From Bowmanella denitrificans (GTDB lineage Bacteria > Pseudomonadota > Gammaproteobacteria > Enterobacterales > Alteromonadaceae), in NCBI RefSeq assembly GCF_002887595.1, contig NZ_PEBU01000006.1, forward strand, positions 124,001 to 188,000: a DNA stretch of 64,000 nt, in the 5' to 3' direction. This document shows positions 16,921 through 28,594 of this stretch, in pieces. Position numbers and translations under genes: made by a program. How positions within the stretch are numbered: position 1 is the first letter of the stretch; each line of letters starts with the position of its first letter. The notes below the pieces were generated by a model. That model made no database searches, was not told where the DNA came from, and saw only the letters and a program-made list of their open reading frames with translations.

Positions 16921-17322
16921 ATGGCTCGTAAACATCGTGCAGAAGAAGAAGAAGCAACGATCGACATGACCCCCATGTTGGACATCGTGTTCATCATGTT
17001 GATCTTCTTTATCGTGACTACCTCCTTTGTGAAAGAGGCGGGTATCGAAGTAAACAAACCTAAGGCCGAACAGGCAACCAAGCAGAAGTCTGCCAACATT
17101 TTTATTGCCATCAATGAAAATGGTGAAGTATGGATGGACAAGCGAATGGTTGATGTGGAGCGTGTGGCCGCCAATATCGAACGTTTGCTGGCAGAGCAGC
17201 CTACTGATGTGGTTATCGTGCAGGCTGACGTTGAAGCCAAACATGGTGTGGTGGTTGAAGTAATGGATCAGATCAAGGCTGCTGGCATTGATAGGATATC
17301 GGTAGCAGCAAAGGATAATTAA
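16921..17322 (+). CDS. exbD2: ExbD-type biopolymer transport protein
   Basis: Partner of ExbB, 133 residues. A short cytoplasmic N-terminus ([19 protein letters not shown]) leads into one transmembrane helix carrying the essential aspartate ([21 protein letters not shown]). A periplasmic domain follows. It is separated from exbB2 by 12 bp with a purine-rich ribosome site (AAAGAGAGAA) and abuts tonB2, whose ATG is 1 bp after the stop. Co-translation with its partners is expected. Confidence 0.94.
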   Translation: MARKHRAEEEEATIDMTPMLDIVFIMLIFFIVTTSFVKEAGIEVNKPKAEQATKQKSANIFIAINENGEVWMDKRMVDVERVAANIERLLAEQPTDVVIVQADVEAKHGVVVEVMDQIKAAGIDRISVAAKDN

Positions 17323-17323
17323 T

Positions 17324-17938
17324 ATGCTTCGTCTAATAGTATCAATACTAGTAGGTGCGGCCATTACCTTTGCCTTGTTTGTGATAATGGCAAAATTGAT
17401 TGCCAACTCTTCACGGCCTGCTGACGAAGTACCGGAGATTCCGGTTATCGACGTCGTTATGAGCGAGCCTGAAGATAGTACACAAACTCGTTCCAGGGTG
17501 CCGCCGCCGCCACCGCCGCCGCCGCAGCAGCCGCCTAAAATGCAGCCTCAGGAGCCTGAAGCTGCAGATCCTGACACTGACAGCATGTCATTTAATCTGC
17601 CTGGTGTAGATGTAGGTGGCGCTGACGTGAGTATCGGTGGTCCGGGTGCCTTAATGCGGGATGGTGAAGCGACGCCTATCGTGCGGATTGAACCTAAGTA
17701 TCCCATTGAAGCTGCCCGTGACGGGAAAGAAGGTTGGGTTAGATTGTCTTTCACCATTAATGAGGTGGGTGGCGTTGAAGATATCGAGGTACTCGATGCG
17801 GAACCTAAGCGTATCTTTGACCGCGAAGCTCGCCGTGCCTTAAGCCGCTGGAAATACAAACCAAAAGTGGTTGATGGTAAGCCTGTGAAGCAGTTTAACC
17901 AAAAAGTACAGTTGGACTTTAAGTTGGAGCAATCGTAA
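17324..17938 (+). CDS. tonB2: TonB2-type energy transducer
   Basis: TonB protein of 204 residues linking the ExbB/ExbD motor to outer-membrane receptors. One N-terminal transmembrane anchor (residues 4-28) is followed by a short proline-rich linker with eight consecutive prolines near residue 60. The C-terminal TonB domain (about 115-200) includes [20 protein letters not shown] and the [12 protein letters not shown] motif. The linker is much shorter than in E. coli TonB, as is usual for TonB2, so reaching the outer membrane may need the DUF3450/TtpC periplasmic parts. The stop overlaps the start of the next gene. Confidence 0.93.
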   Translation: MLRLIVSILVGAAITFALFVIMAKLIANSSRPADEVPEIPVIDVVMSEPEDSTQTRSRVPPPPPPPPQQPPKMQPQEPEAADPDTDSMSFNLPGVDVGGADVSIGGPGALMRDGEATPIVRIEPKYPIEAARDGKEGWVRLSFTINEVGGVEDIEVLDAEPKRIFDREARRALSRWKYKPKVVDGKPVKQFNQKVQLDFKLEQS

Positions 17939-19215
17939 TGAAAATGACGAAAAATCCAATCAGTAAGCTGATAGTGCTCTCCTCTTTGGTGTTGTGTTCT
18001 TACTCGGGGATGGTGCTGGCACAGCAGTCAACACCACCCGTGATGTGTCCTGGTTATAAACAAGGGCCATCCAATATCCCCAGCGAGCGGGTGGGTAAGA
18101 AGATTCAGAAGGCATTCGAGGCATACAATAATGACCAGATAAAAGAAGCGCTGGACATTTTGTATGAAATCGATACCTCCGATGCCTTTGATCGTGCTTT
18201 TACAGATAAATTTATTGGTCAGTTGCTGGCGGTTCAGGAAGGACAGGCTAAAAAGGCGCTGCAATATTTGCGGAACTCGGTCAAGGATAAGCAACTTACC
18301 GATGCTGACCACGCCTCTATTTTGAGGTTGGTCGCGGACTTGAGCTTGCAGGACCAGCAATTCCAAAACGCTATTGACGGCTACAAGAAGTGGATGGAGT
18401 TCACTTGTAAGGAAGATCCCGAAGTTTATCTTCGTATTGCAAATGCGTATTACGAGCTAAAACAGTGGGATAACATTATCGCGCCAGCAGACAAAGCAAT
18501 TGCTTTGTATGATAAGCCTAATAAGAATCCTTACGTGATGAAGTTACAGGCTTATTTTGAGCGTAAAATGTGGCCTCAGACTATTGCTGTAGCCGAGGAA
18601 TTGGTCAGGGTTTTCCCCGACGATCCTCAATGGTGGTCGCAATTGGGTATGTTTTACGCTCAGGTAGAAGACTACAAGAAAGCGTTGGCTATGCTTGAAG
18701 TAGCGTATAACAATGGCTTTTTGAAAAAAGAGTCTGAAATACGCGTTTTGTCGCAGTTATATGCGTCCAATGATATTCCTTACAAAGCTGCCTCTATCAT
18801 GGAAAAACACATGAAAGAGGGTTTGCTGAAGCGTGACGAGAAGAATCTCGCCAGCCTTGCTAACGCTTGGCATTCGGCTAAGGAAATCAAGAAGGCTGCA
18901 AACTACTACGGTCAAGCAGCAGCACTGAGCAACGACCCAGACTATTTGCGTAGGCAAGGGACATTGTTGCTTTCCGCTGAGCAGTACAAGGATGCTGTAG
19001 CGACACTGGAAAAAGCCTTGGAGGCGAATAAAGACGCCAAAGAAGCTGGCAGATTGCATATGGCAATTATGGAAGCCAATTTCTACCAGGGTAATTTCAA
19101 AGAAGCTTATAAGCATGTCAAACTGGCGATGAACGACAGTGCAACAGCGCGCAGCGCCAAAAGTTGGGAGCCCTATATCAAGGAAAAGGCTCGCAATCGC
19201 GGAATTAAGATCTAG
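17938..19215 (+). CDS. TPR-repeat periplasmic protein of the TonB2 operon
   Basis: A 425-residue protein with a signal peptide (about residues 1-29, ending MVLAQQ) followed by tetratricopeptide-like repeats over most of its length. A TPR protein is the usual last gene of the DUF3450-ttpC-exbB-exbD-tonB2 cluster and is often called TtpB-like; the name is not certain enough to use here. It overlaps the tonB2 stop by one base (TAATG), which fixes the start and shows translational coupling. A clear terminator follows, so this ends the operon. It probably scaffolds the TonB2 machine or a receptor in the periplasm. Confidence 0.85.
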   Translation: MKMTKNPISKLIVLSSLVLCSYSGMVLAQQSTPPVMCPGYKQGPSNIPSERVGKKIQKAFEAYNNDQIKEALDILYEIDTSDAFDRAFTDKFIGQLLAVQEGQAKKALQYLRNSVKDKQLTDADHASILRLVADLSLQDQQFQNAIDGYKKWMEFTCKEDPEVYLRIANAYYELKQWDNIIAPADKAIALYDKPNKNPYVMKLQAYFERKMWPQTIAVAEELVRVFPDDPQWWSQLGMFYAQVEDYKKALAMLEVAYNNGFLKKESEIRVLSQLYASNDIPYKAASIMEKHMKEGLLKRDEKNLASLANAWHSAKEIKKAANYYGQAAALSNDPDYLRRQGTLLLSAEQYKDAVATLEKALEANKDAKEAGRLHMAIMEANFYQGNFKEAYKHVKLAMNDSATARSAKSWEPYIKEKARNRGIKI

Positions 19216-19235
19216 TTAGCTCGATCTTTTAACAG

Positions 19236-19263
19236 AAGCCCCTTTACAGGGGCTTTTCTTTTT
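19236..19263 (+). terminator. Rho-independent terminator of the TtpC/TonB2 operon
   Basis: Stem AAGCCCC/GGGGCTT (19236-19242 with 19249-19255), loop TTTACA, followed by TTCTTTTT. It isolates the TonB2 operon from the hvf operon. Confidence 0.9.
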
Positions 19264-19327
19264 CTGGCCCACCAAGTTATTTGTCGCATTTATCCACATG
19301 CCAGTCTAAATTGGCGTTCTTTAATAA

Positions 19328-19393
19328 GTTGTGAAATATATTTTTCCATGCCTTGGTCTACATTCAGTAGTGCCGTTTGGCCTATTTCACAAC
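19328..19393. promoter_or_regulatory. Perfect 11-bp inverted repeat upstream of the hvfA precursor gene
   Basis: GTTGTGAAATA at 19328-19338 is the exact reverse complement of TATTTCACAAC at 19383-19393, with a 44-bp spacer, 31 bp before the hvfA start. The gap carries no obvious consensus promoter and no other gene. Two identical half-sites in opposite orientation this close to a metal-related operon suggest an operator or a looping arrangement; that is inference. The ribosome site AGGAAC follows. Confidence 0.45.
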
Positions 19394-19423
19394 GTACAAG
19401 CATTGTTTGCATAGGAACTGAAT

Positions 19424-19912
19424 ATGAAACAGATTAACAAAACCGGAATCGCCACCGCCTTGGGTGCTGTAGTTATTGGCTCACTTTCAACTGTCAGCAT
19501 GGCCTCCGAGAATGGTGCCTTTGCTATGCAGACACTGGACAGTGGCTATATGCAATTTGCCAGCGAAGGAAAGTGTGGCGAAGGTAAATGTGGCGAAGAC
19601 AAAAAAGCAAAAAAAGAAGGTAAATGTGGCGAAGGCAAGTGTGGTGAAGCCAAAAAGGCCATGAAGGAAGGCAAATGTGGCGAGGGTAAGTGCGGTGAAG
19701 ACAAAAAAGCCATGAAGGAAGGCAAATGTGGTGAAGGCAAGTGCGGTGAAGGTAAAAAAGCCATGAAGGAAGGCAAATGTGGCGAAGGCAAGTGCGGTGA
19801 AGGTAAAAAGGCCATGAAGGAAGGTAAGTGTGGTGAAGGGAAATGCGGCGGTGATAAAAAGGCCAAGAAAGAAGGTAAATGTGGTGAAGGTAAATGCGGG
19901 GGGCTGCAATAA
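19424..19912 (+). CDS. hvfA: HvfA-type RiPP precursor with fourteen EGKCG motifs
   Basis: Secreted precursor of a ribosomally made, modified metal-binding peptide. The 162-residue chain starts with a signal peptide (K2, K6, hydrophobic core 7-26, cleavage after VSMA near 27). A short linker leads to seven tandem copies of a 17-residue unit, EGKCGEGKCG plus xxKKAxK. All 14 cysteines lie in EGKCG motifs. In Haemophilus HvfA, EGKCG cysteines are converted by HvfB/HvfC into copper-binding oxazolone/thioamide pairs. Here homologues of both enzymes follow immediately. The C-terminus ends soon after the last motif (GGLQ). Fourteen motifs is high compared with the few in described precursors, as far as I recall. 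Copper is inferred from the family. Confidence 0.9.
   Translation: MKQINKTGIATALGAVVIGSLSTVSMASENGAFAMQTLDSGYMQFASEGKCGEGKCGEDKKAKKEGKCGEGKCGEAKKAMKEGKCGEGKCGEDKKAMKEGKCGEGKCGEGKKAMKEGKCGEGKCGEGKKAMKEGKCGEGKCGGDKKAKKEGKCGEGKCGGLQ
19565..19909 (+). repeat. 51-bp in-frame tandem repeat inside hvfA
   Basis: Nearly seven copies (six full, one partial of 13 codons) of a 51-bp unit encoding EGKCGEGKCG-xxKKAxK. Copies differ mainly at synonymous sites (AAATGT/AAGTGT, GGC/GGT) and in the spacer (EDKKAKK, EAKKAMK, EGKKAMK, GDKKAKK), which suggests expansion by unequal exchange under selection for the peptide. Confidence 0.95.
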
Positions 19913-19947
19913 GTCTCTCTGCCACCACTGAAAATACAAGGAAAACC

Positions 19948-20787
19948 ATGTTGTTGAATACCCCAGGTGTGGGCTTGGGTTTACGCCGTGAAATGCTCGA
20001 TGAGGTACTGGCTTGTCCATCTGTGCCGGTGGACTTTTGGGAAGTAGCACCGGAAAACTGGATGACTTTGGGGGGGCGTTACGAGAAGCAGTTAACTGCA
20101 CTGACTAAGCGTTACCCATTTAAGACGCATGGGCTTTCGCTGTCTATTGGTAGTCCCGATCCCTTGGATACCACCTTTGTCAAAAATGTCAGAGCGTTTC
20201 TGGACCAGCATAATATTCAACTGTACAGCGAACATCTAAGCTACTGCTCCGCTGCGGGCCACATGTATGATTTAATGCCAATTCCTTTTACCCCCGAAGC
20301 TGTGCGGTATGTGGTGGAACGGATCAAGCGGGTACAGGATATTATTCAGCGACCATTGGTGCTGGAAAATGTCTCTTATTATGCTGCGCCCGGTGCGCAA
20401 ATGAGCGAATTAGATTTTATTCTCAACGTACTCGAGCAAAGTGACTGTCAACTGCTACTGGATGTTAACAACATCTATGTTAACTCGGTCAATCATGGTT
20501 ACCAGGCCGAACACTTTGTTAAGGCACTGCCAACTAAGCGTATTGCCTATGGGCATATCGCCGGACATTACAACGAAGCCGAAGACCTGATTGTCGATAC
20601 TCATGGCGCGGACGTGATTGAGCCGGTGTGGAAGTTGCTTGAGCTGGCCTATCAGGTTCATGGTGTTTTCCCGACTTTGTTGGAACGGGATTTCAACATT
20701 CCTCCACTTGCGGAATTATTGCTTGAGGTGGAACGTATCAGGGGGCTGCAACAACAATCCCTGCAACTGCAGGAACGTATCGCCTGA
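19948..20787 (+). CDS. hvfB: DUF692 multinuclear non-haem iron oxidase (MNIO), HvfB/BufB type
   Basis: Modifying enzyme of the RiPP pathway: a TIM-barrel oxidase with a two- or three-iron centre that rebuilds cysteine residues into oxazolone/thioamide or thiooxazole groups. The 279-residue protein starts at the ATG at 19948 (AAGGAAA upstream), not at the in-frame ATG at 19894 inside hvfA. Conserved metal-site positions are visible: E32/E36 in FWEVAPENW, H61, H96 in SEHLSY, E140 in LENVSYY, D172 in LLDVNNIYVN, H183, H203 and H207 in GHIAGH, D217/H219 in DTHG, E246/D248 in LLERDF. It follows hvfA by 35 bp and overlaps hvfC by one base (TGATG). Confidence 0.92.
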   Translation: MLLNTPGVGLGLRREMLDEVLACPSVPVDFWEVAPENWMTLGGRYEKQLTALTKRYPFKTHGLSLSIGSPDPLDTTFVKNVRAFLDQHNIQLYSEHLSYCSAAGHMYDLMPIPFTPEAVRYVVERIKRVQDIIQRPLVLENVSYYAAPGAQMSELDFILNVLEQSDCQLLLDVNNIYVNSVNHGYQAEHFVKALPTKRIAYGHIAGHYNEAEDLIVDTHGADVIEPVWKLLELAYQVHGVFPTLLERDFNIPPLAELLLEVERIRGLQQQSLQLQERIA

Positions 20788-21512
20788 TGCAACATCAGAA
20801 ATTACAAATGCAGTTTGCCAGCCATCTTCGCGATCCTGACAACTGCCTTGCACCGGAGGGGCTCGAAGATCGCCGTATGGCGATATACCGCGACCTGTTT
20901 TTCAATAATGTGAAAGGCTTTCTGACCAATGGTTTCCCGGTGCTATACAGTCTTTATGCCGAAAACGACTGGTTGATGTTGTGCCGTAGCTTTTTTAAAC
21001 AGCATGCCTGCCGTTCTCCCTATTTTGTCGATATCAGTAAGGAGTTTGTGGAGTATCTGGCCAACGAATATCAACCCAAAGAGCAGGATCCGTGCTTTCT
21101 GGCAGAACTGGCGCATTATGAGTGGGTTGAGCTGGCCCTTAGTATCGCCAAGTGTTCTGGCGAAATTGGCGATGACCAGGCCGATGATAATCTGCATCTT
21201 TCCGCCCTCGCCTGGGTATTGAGTTACCAATATCCCGTGCACCAGATAAGTCGTGACTTCCAACCAACACGGCAATCTGGGCCACATTATCTTGTGGTGT
21301 TTAGGAATAGTCAGGACCAGGTGAATTTTATTCAGATTGATCAGGTAAATGCCTTTTTATTGAGTACCTTAGAGACACAGTCTATGCGTGCAGATGAATT
21401 GATTAGAATCTTGCAGCAAGCTATGCCGCAGCTTGAAGAAGGTCAGGTGGAAAGCGGTTGTCTGCAAGCTTTGCAAGCCTTTATCGCGCAAGGTATTGTA
21501 GTTCGAAGCTGA
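20787..21512 (+). CDS. hvfC: DUF2063 partner protein, HvfC/BufC type
   Basis: Second component of the modification complex. DUF2063 proteins bind the precursor leader and present it to the DUF692 oxidase. The 241-residue protein has the family N-terminal helical region with the RMAIYRDLFFNNVKGFLTNGFP signature (spread over about residues 31-52) and a C-terminal alpha/beta domain. The start overlaps the hvfB stop (TGATG), so translation is coupled and the two proteins are made in step. A DoxX-type gene (HvfD), which often completes such clusters, is not present; a 40-residue membrane peptide lies downstream instead. Confidence 0.9.
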   Translation: MQHQKLQMQFASHLRDPDNCLAPEGLEDRRMAIYRDLFFNNVKGFLTNGFPVLYSLYAENDWLMLCRSFFKQHACRSPYFVDISKEFVEYLANEYQPKEQDPCFLAELAHYEWVELALSIAKCSGEIGDDQADDNLHLSALAWVLSYQYPVHQISRDFQPTRQSGPHYLVVFRNSQDQVNFIQIDQVNAFLLSTLETQSMRADELIRILQQAMPQLEEGQVESGCLQALQAFIAQGIVVRS

Positions 21513-21600
21513 GTCTCAGCGGTTTCATCGATATAGGGCGCTGTTAATCCGGGTCACTTTGGATTAAGATTTGCGGCTTCCGGCTAGAAGAGATAGCACT

Positions 21601-21723
21601 ATGCACCACGATGAAAATTTCAAAGATCCCTTTAACGTTAAGTATCTGTTGGCAGCTGTAGTCACCGCTGTTGCATTGCCACTGTTACATGTGGTTTTGG
21701 GCTGGTTTGTTTATTATCTTTAA
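21601..21723 (+). CDS. Small single-span membrane protein (40 residues)
   Basis: A short frame beginning ATGCACCACGATG, with a purine-rich AGAAGAGA about 8 bp upstream, and ending in TAA at 21723. The product has a polar N-terminus ([12 protein letters not shown]) and one hydrophobic helix from about residue 15 to the end ([20 protein letters not shown] then FVYYL). It lies 88 bp after hvfC and 14 bp before apt. The upstream gap has a perfect 7-bp inverted repeat TTAATCC/GGATTAA (21544-21550, 21561-21567). Histidines at positions 2, 3 and 30 could bind metal, which is speculation. Whether it belongs with hvf or apt is open. Confidence 0.55.
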   Translation: MHHDENFKDPFNVKYLLAAVVTAVALPLLHVVLGWFVYYL

Positions 21724-21737
21724 AGAGCTCAAATAGC

Positions 21738-22274
21738 GTGACAGAAGCAATTATTAAATCTGCCATCAAAACCGTGCCTGATTATCCTAAACCAGGTGTT
21801 CAGTTTCGGGATGTTACTTCCCTGATGCAGGACGGTAAGGCATTTTCCACCTGTATTGATATGTTGGCGTCTCACTATCAGCATCATGGCTTTGATAAAA
21901 TTGCCGGCACTGAAGCCAGAGGTTTTATCTTTGGAGCGCCTTTGGCCAAGGAATTGGGTTGTGGTTTTATCCCGGTTCGCAAGTCGAATAAGTTACCCAG
22001 AGCGGTAATTCGCCAAAGCTATCAACTGGAATACGGCGAGGATGTGCTTGAGTTACATCAGGATGCCATTAGCCAGGGTGAGAAAATTCTTCTAATGGAT
22101 GACTTGCTGGCAACCGGCGGTACGATGTTGGCAACAGCGCAGTTGGTCAGGCAATTGGGTGGGCTGGTTGATCATGCCGCCTTTGTGGTAAATCTTCCTG
22201 ACTTAGGTGGCCACAAGCGGTTAACCGAGCAGGGTATTCTATGCCACTGTCTGTGTGAATTTGAAGGGGATTAG
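21738..22274 (+). CDS. apt: Adenine phosphoribosyltransferase
   Basis: Purine salvage enzyme joining adenine and PRPP to give AMP. It has 178 residues, starts with GTG, and carries the PRPP-binding motif [14 protein letters not shown] (about residues 116-129) and the family N-terminal [15 protein letters not shown]. It begins the order apt-dnaX-ybaB-recR-htpG-adk, which is conserved in enterobacteria. The dnaX GTG start follows directly after the apt stop, so both are on one mRNA. Confidence 0.96.
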   Translation: MTEAIIKSAIKTVPDYPKPGVQFRDVTSLMQDGKAFSTCIDMLASHYQHHGFDKIAGTEARGFIFGAPLAKELGCGFIPVRKSNKLPRAVIRQSYQLEYGEDVLELHQDAISQGEKILLMDDLLATGGTMLATAQLVRQLGGLVDHAAFVVNLPDLGGHKRLTEQGILCHCLCEFEGD

Positions 22275-24578
<2,304 letters not shown>

Positions 24579-24618
24579 GACAACGCCCTGCGTTGCCTGA
24601 TAAGTGAAAGAGGTGACT

Positions 24619-24945
24619 ATGTTTAAAGGTGGAATGGGCAACTTAATGAAGCAGGCCCAGCAAATGCAGGAGCGCATGCAAAAGGCGCAGGACGATCTGG
24701 CCCGTATCGAAGTGACCGGCGAGGCCGGGGCAGGCATGGTGAAAGTTACGATGACCTGTAATCACAACGTACGTCGGGTGGATATTGATGAAAGCCTGAT
24801 GGAAGATGACAAGGACATGATTGAGGATCTGGTTGCCGCGGCAATCAACGATGCGGTGCGCCGTGTACAGGAAACCAGCAAAGAGAAAATGGCCGGTGTG
24901 ACTGGTGGTATGCCATTGCCGCCAGGGTTTAAAATGCCATTCTGA
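24619..24945 (+). CDS. ybaB: YbaB/EbfC family nucleoid-associated protein
   Basis: Small DNA-binding protein of 108 residues forming a tweezer-like dimer. The start is placed at 24619 ([20 protein letters not shown]) because AGAGGTG precedes it; an in-frame GTG at 24604 is less likely. The helical Met/Gln-rich N-terminus and the VEVT-like core ([17 protein letters not shown]) are typical. It lies between dnaX and recR, as in most gammaproteobacteria, and a terminator-like hairpin follows. Confidence 0.94.
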   Translation: MFKGGMGNLMKQAQQMQERMQKAQDDLARIEVTGEAGAGMVKVTMTCNHNVRRVDIDESLMEDDKDMIEDLVAAAINDAVRRVQETSKEKMAGVTGGMPLPPGFKMPF

Positions 24946-24959
24946 TTGGCCTAATGCAT

Positions 24960-24986
24960 GGGGTGGTGTTCACCGCCCCTTTTATT
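24960..24986 (+). terminator. Terminator-like hairpin between ybaB and recR
   Basis: GGGGTGGTG (24960-24968) pairs with CACCGCCCC (24971-24979) with one G-U, followed by TTTTATT. It may terminate or attenuate transcription before recR, whose start is 28 bp further on. Confidence 0.65.
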
Positions 24987-25013
24987 CCCCCTATATAATC
25001 GGCATGTGTTGTT

Positions 25014-25613
25014 ATGAAATTCAGCCCGTTACTCAGTGAACTGATCCGCACCTTAAAGTACCTTCCCGGCGTTGGCCAGAAAACCGCACAGCGTATGGCG
25101 TTTCAATTGCTGGAGCGCAATCGTGAAGGTGCCAAAGAGTTGGCCGACGCATTGTACAATGCTATGGAGCATGTTCAGCATTGTCAGCAATGCCGCAATT
25201 TTACTGAGTCTGTCTTATGTGAAATCTGCGCCAGTCCTAAGCGTCAGGAAAAAGGTGTCCTGTGTATTGTTGAAAGCCCGCAGGATGTGATGGCCATAGA
25301 GCAAACCGCAGAGTTTCAGGGGCTGTACTATGTATTAATGGGGCATCTCTCGCCTATTGATGGGATTGGGCCTGCTGATATTGGTTTGGACAGTCTGGGG
25401 GAATTACTGGATAAGCACCAGATTCAGGAGGTCATACTGGCCACCAACCCCACGGTGGAAGGGGAAGCAACTGCCCACTATATTGCGCAAATGTGTCGAA
25501 GCCGCGAGATTAAAGCCAGCCGCATTGCCCACGGCGTCCCTGTGGGAGGCGAACTGGAGTATCTGGATGGCTCCACCCTGATGCATGCTTTCAGTGGTCG
25601 TCGGGAACTCTAA
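25014..25613 (+). CDS. recR: Recombination protein RecR
   Basis: Partner of RecO and RecF that helps load RecA at gaps. The 199-residue protein has an N-terminal HhH ([14 protein letters not shown]), a C4 zinc finger (C57, C60, C69, C72), and a Toprim domain beginning [13 protein letters not shown]. Length matches E. coli RecR (201). The ribosome site is weak. It stands in its usual place after ybaB. Confidence 0.96.
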   Translation: MKFSPLLSELIRTLKYLPGVGQKTAQRMAFQLLERNREGAKELADALYNAMEHVQHCQQCRNFTESVLCEICASPKRQEKGVLCIVESPQDVMAIEQTAEFQGLYYVLMGHLSPIDGIGPADIGLDSLGELLDKHQIQEVILATNPTVEGEATAHYIAQMCRSREIKASRIAHGVPVGGELEYLDGSTLMHAFSGRREL

Positions 25614-25663
25614 CCGTAAGACTCTGTGTCCGCATGATTTGCAATAATTTTCGGCATTCGTCG

Positions 25664-25690
25664 TTGAATTCAGACAATCCGTCCCTATCT
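25664..25690 (+). promoter_or_regulatory. Candidate sigma-32 (RpoH) promoter of htpG
   Basis: TTGAAT (25664-25669) and CCCTATCT (25683-25690) are 13 bp apart, close to the heat-shock consensus TTGAAA-N13-CCCCATnT, and 76 bp upstream of the htpG ATG. The ibpA promoter in this window has the same layout. A hairpin GGCCCTT/AAGGGCC (near 25717-25733) lies in the leader. Confidence 0.65.
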
Positions 25691-25765
25691 TCTAGTTCGA
25701 CTTAATTGAAACCACGGCCCTTCTAAAGGGCCTGCAACGATCACAGAACCAGGAGATGTCCGTTT

Positions 25766-27688
25766 ATGGCAGAAGCAGCCCATAAAGAAACCCATGGCTT
25801 TCAAACTGAAGTAAAAAAACTGCTTCAGTTGATGATCCACTCCCTTTATTCCAATAAAGAGATCTTTCTGCGCGAGCTGGTGTCAAACGCAGCTGATGCG
25901 GCTGACAAACTGCGCTTTCGTGCCCTGTCAGATGACAAGTTGTATGAAAATGACGGGGAACTTCGGGTTCGCCTGATTGTGGATAAAGAAGCCGGTACCC
26001 TGACCATTTCCGATAACGGCATTGGTATGAGCCGTGATGAAGTGATTGAGCATCTGGGCACTATTGCCAAGTCAGGCACCGCTGAGTTTTTCAGTAAGTT
26101 GTCTGGTGATCAGGCCAGAGATTCGCAACTGATTGGCCAATTTGGGGTTGGTTTCTATTCCGCCTTTATTGTTGCCGATAAAGTCACGGTACGCACCCGT
26201 GCTGCTGGTCAGGATGCATCTCGCGGTGTTGAATGGGAAAGCGCCGGGGAAGGTGACTTTACCGTGGCTGATATTGAAAAGGCCGGTCGTGGTACCGATG
26301 TGATTCTGCATCTGAAGGATGACGAAAAAGAATTCCTGGATGACTGGCGCCTGCGCTCCATTATTGGCAAATACTCTGACCATATTAGTGTCGCGGTGCA
26401 GATGTATAAAGAGGAAGTGCCCGAACAGGATGGTGCAGACGGTGAGAAAACCCCGGCCGTACCTGGGCATTGGGAAACCATCAATAAGGCGACAGCTTTA
26501 TGGACTCGCGACAAATCCGAAGTCAGTGATGAGGAATATCAGGAGTTCTATAAGCATATTTCCCACGATTTTGGCGATCCTTTGCTGTGGTCGCACAACA
26601 AAGTAGAAGGTAAAACCGAGTATACCAGCCTGCTGTATGTGCCCACTAAAGCGCCATTTGATCTATGGAACCGTGAGCAGAAGCATGGTTTGAAACTTTA
26701 CGTACAGCGCGTGTTTATCATGGACGATGCCGAGCAGTTTATGCCGGTCTACCTGCGTTTTGTTAAAGGCGTGCTGGATTCCAACGACCTGCCATTAAAT
26801 GTGTCCAGGGAAATTCTGCAGGATAATAAGATTACCCAGGCGATGCGCCAGGGCTGTACCAAGAAAGTGTTGCAGATGCTGGAGCGCCTGGCATCCAACG
26901 ATAAGGAAAAATACCAGAGCTTCTGGAATGAATTCGGCAATGTCCTGAAAGAAGGCCCGGCCGAAGATTACAGCAATAAGGAAAAAATAGCTGGCTTGCT
27001 ACGCTTTACCTCCACCCATGAGGACAATGGAGCCCAGTCAGTGTCTCTGGATGAATATCTTGAGCGCATGAAGGAAGGTCAGGATAAGATCTACTACATC
27101 ACCGCCGATAGCCACCAGGCAGCCAAGTCCAGCCCGCATTTGGAAATTTTCCGTAAGAAGGGTATTGAAGTTCTGTTGATGTCTGATCGTATCGATGAGT
27201 GGTTGATGTCGCATCTGAGCGAATACAAAGACAAGTCTTTCCAGTCCATCACCAAAGGCCAGTTGGATCTGGGTGAACTGGAAGATGAAGACAGCAAGAA
27301 AGCCCAGGAAGAAGCCGAGAAGCAGGTTGAAGGCCTGACCGAGCGGGTTAAGAACGTACTGGGTGAGCGGGTTAAAGAAGTAAAACTCAGTCACCGTCTG
27401 ACCGACTCGCCTGCTTGTGTGGTGGCCGATGAATTCGGTATGAGCACACAAATGCTGAAGTTAATGCAGGCGGCTGGTCAGACCGTGCCGGAAATGACGT
27501 ATCATTTTGAACTGAACCCTGAACATGGTCTGGTGAAAACCCTGGCAGACATGCAGGATGAAGTGAAGTTTGCGCAGTTGACCGAGGTCTTGTTTGACCA
27601 GGCTGCACTGACTGAACAGGGCAGCCTTAAGGATCCGGCCGCCTATGTGAATCGCCTCAACAAGCTGTTAATGGAACTGGTTAAGTAA
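25766..27688 (+). CDS. htpG: Chaperone HtpG (Hsp90)
   Basis: ATP-dependent chaperone of 640 residues. The N-terminal GHKL ATPase has the conserved [22 protein letters not shown] and [11 protein letters not shown] motifs, followed by the middle domain and a dimerising C-domain. AGGAGA lies 9 bp before the ATG. The heat-shock promoter upstream fits known RpoH control. The transcript ends in a strong hairpin. Confidence 0.97.
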   Translation: MAEAAHKETHGFQTEVKKLLQLMIHSLYSNKEIFLRELVSNAADAADKLRFRALSDDKLYENDGELRVRLIVDKEAGTLTISDNGIGMSRDEVIEHLGTIAKSGTAEFFSKLSGDQARDSQLIGQFGVGFYSAFIVADKVTVRTRAAGQDASRGVEWESAGEGDFTVADIEKAGRGTDVILHLKDDEKEFLDDWRLRSIIGKYSDHISVAVQMYKEEVPEQDGADGEKTPAVPGHWETINKATALWTRDKSEVSDEEYQEFYKHISHDFGDPLLWSHNKVEGKTEYTSLLYVPTKAPFDLWNREQKHGLKLYVQRVFIMDDAEQFMPVYLRFVKGVLDSNDLPLNVSREILQDNKITQAMRQGCTKKVLQMLERLASNDKEKYQSFWNEFGNVLKEGPAEDYSNKEKIAGLLRFTSTHEDNGAQSVSLDEYLERMKEGQDKIYYITADSHQAAKSSPHLEIFRKKGIEVLLMSDRIDEWLMSHLSEYKDKSFQSITKGQLDLGELEDEDSKKAQEEAEKQVEGLTERVKNVLGERVKEVKLSHRLTDSPACVVADEFGMSTQMLKLMQAAGQTVPEMTYHFELNPEHGLVKTLADMQDEVKFAQLTEVLFDQAALTEQGSLKDPAAYVNRLNKLLMELVK

Positions 27689-27703
27689 GTTTTCAGCTAA
27701 TCC

Positions 27704-27735
27704 AACAACAACGGGCCGGCAGGCCCGTTGTTGTT
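27704..27735. terminator. Terminator after htpG
   Basis: Perfect 14-bp stem (27704-27717 with 27722-27735), loop GGCA. The T-rich tail is short and interrupted (GTTTGTTC). Confidence 0.8.
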
Positions 27736-27810
27736 TGTTCAAAACCGCTAACACTATGGTCTGACAACGGCTAATTTCGGCGGTTTTCGGCTTGTATCGC
27801 CAGGGCTTAA

Positions 27811-28512
<702 letters not shown>

Positions 28513-28527
28513 ACGCGTTAAGATTTT

Positions 28528-28554
28528 AAAAAAGGAGCGTAAGCTCCTTTTTTT
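28528..28554 (+). terminator. Terminator after adk
   Basis: Stem AAAGGAGC/GCTCCTTT with loop GTAA, followed by a run of T. Confidence 0.92.
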
Positions 28555-28594
28555 CTGTCTGTTTAGAACCCGTTAAGCCGTTGAGTAGTTGATT

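Noticed and set aside
19565-19909. Regular repeats resembling a CRISPR array
   Set aside because: The units are in-frame codons of hvfA without unique spacers, and no cas genes are present.
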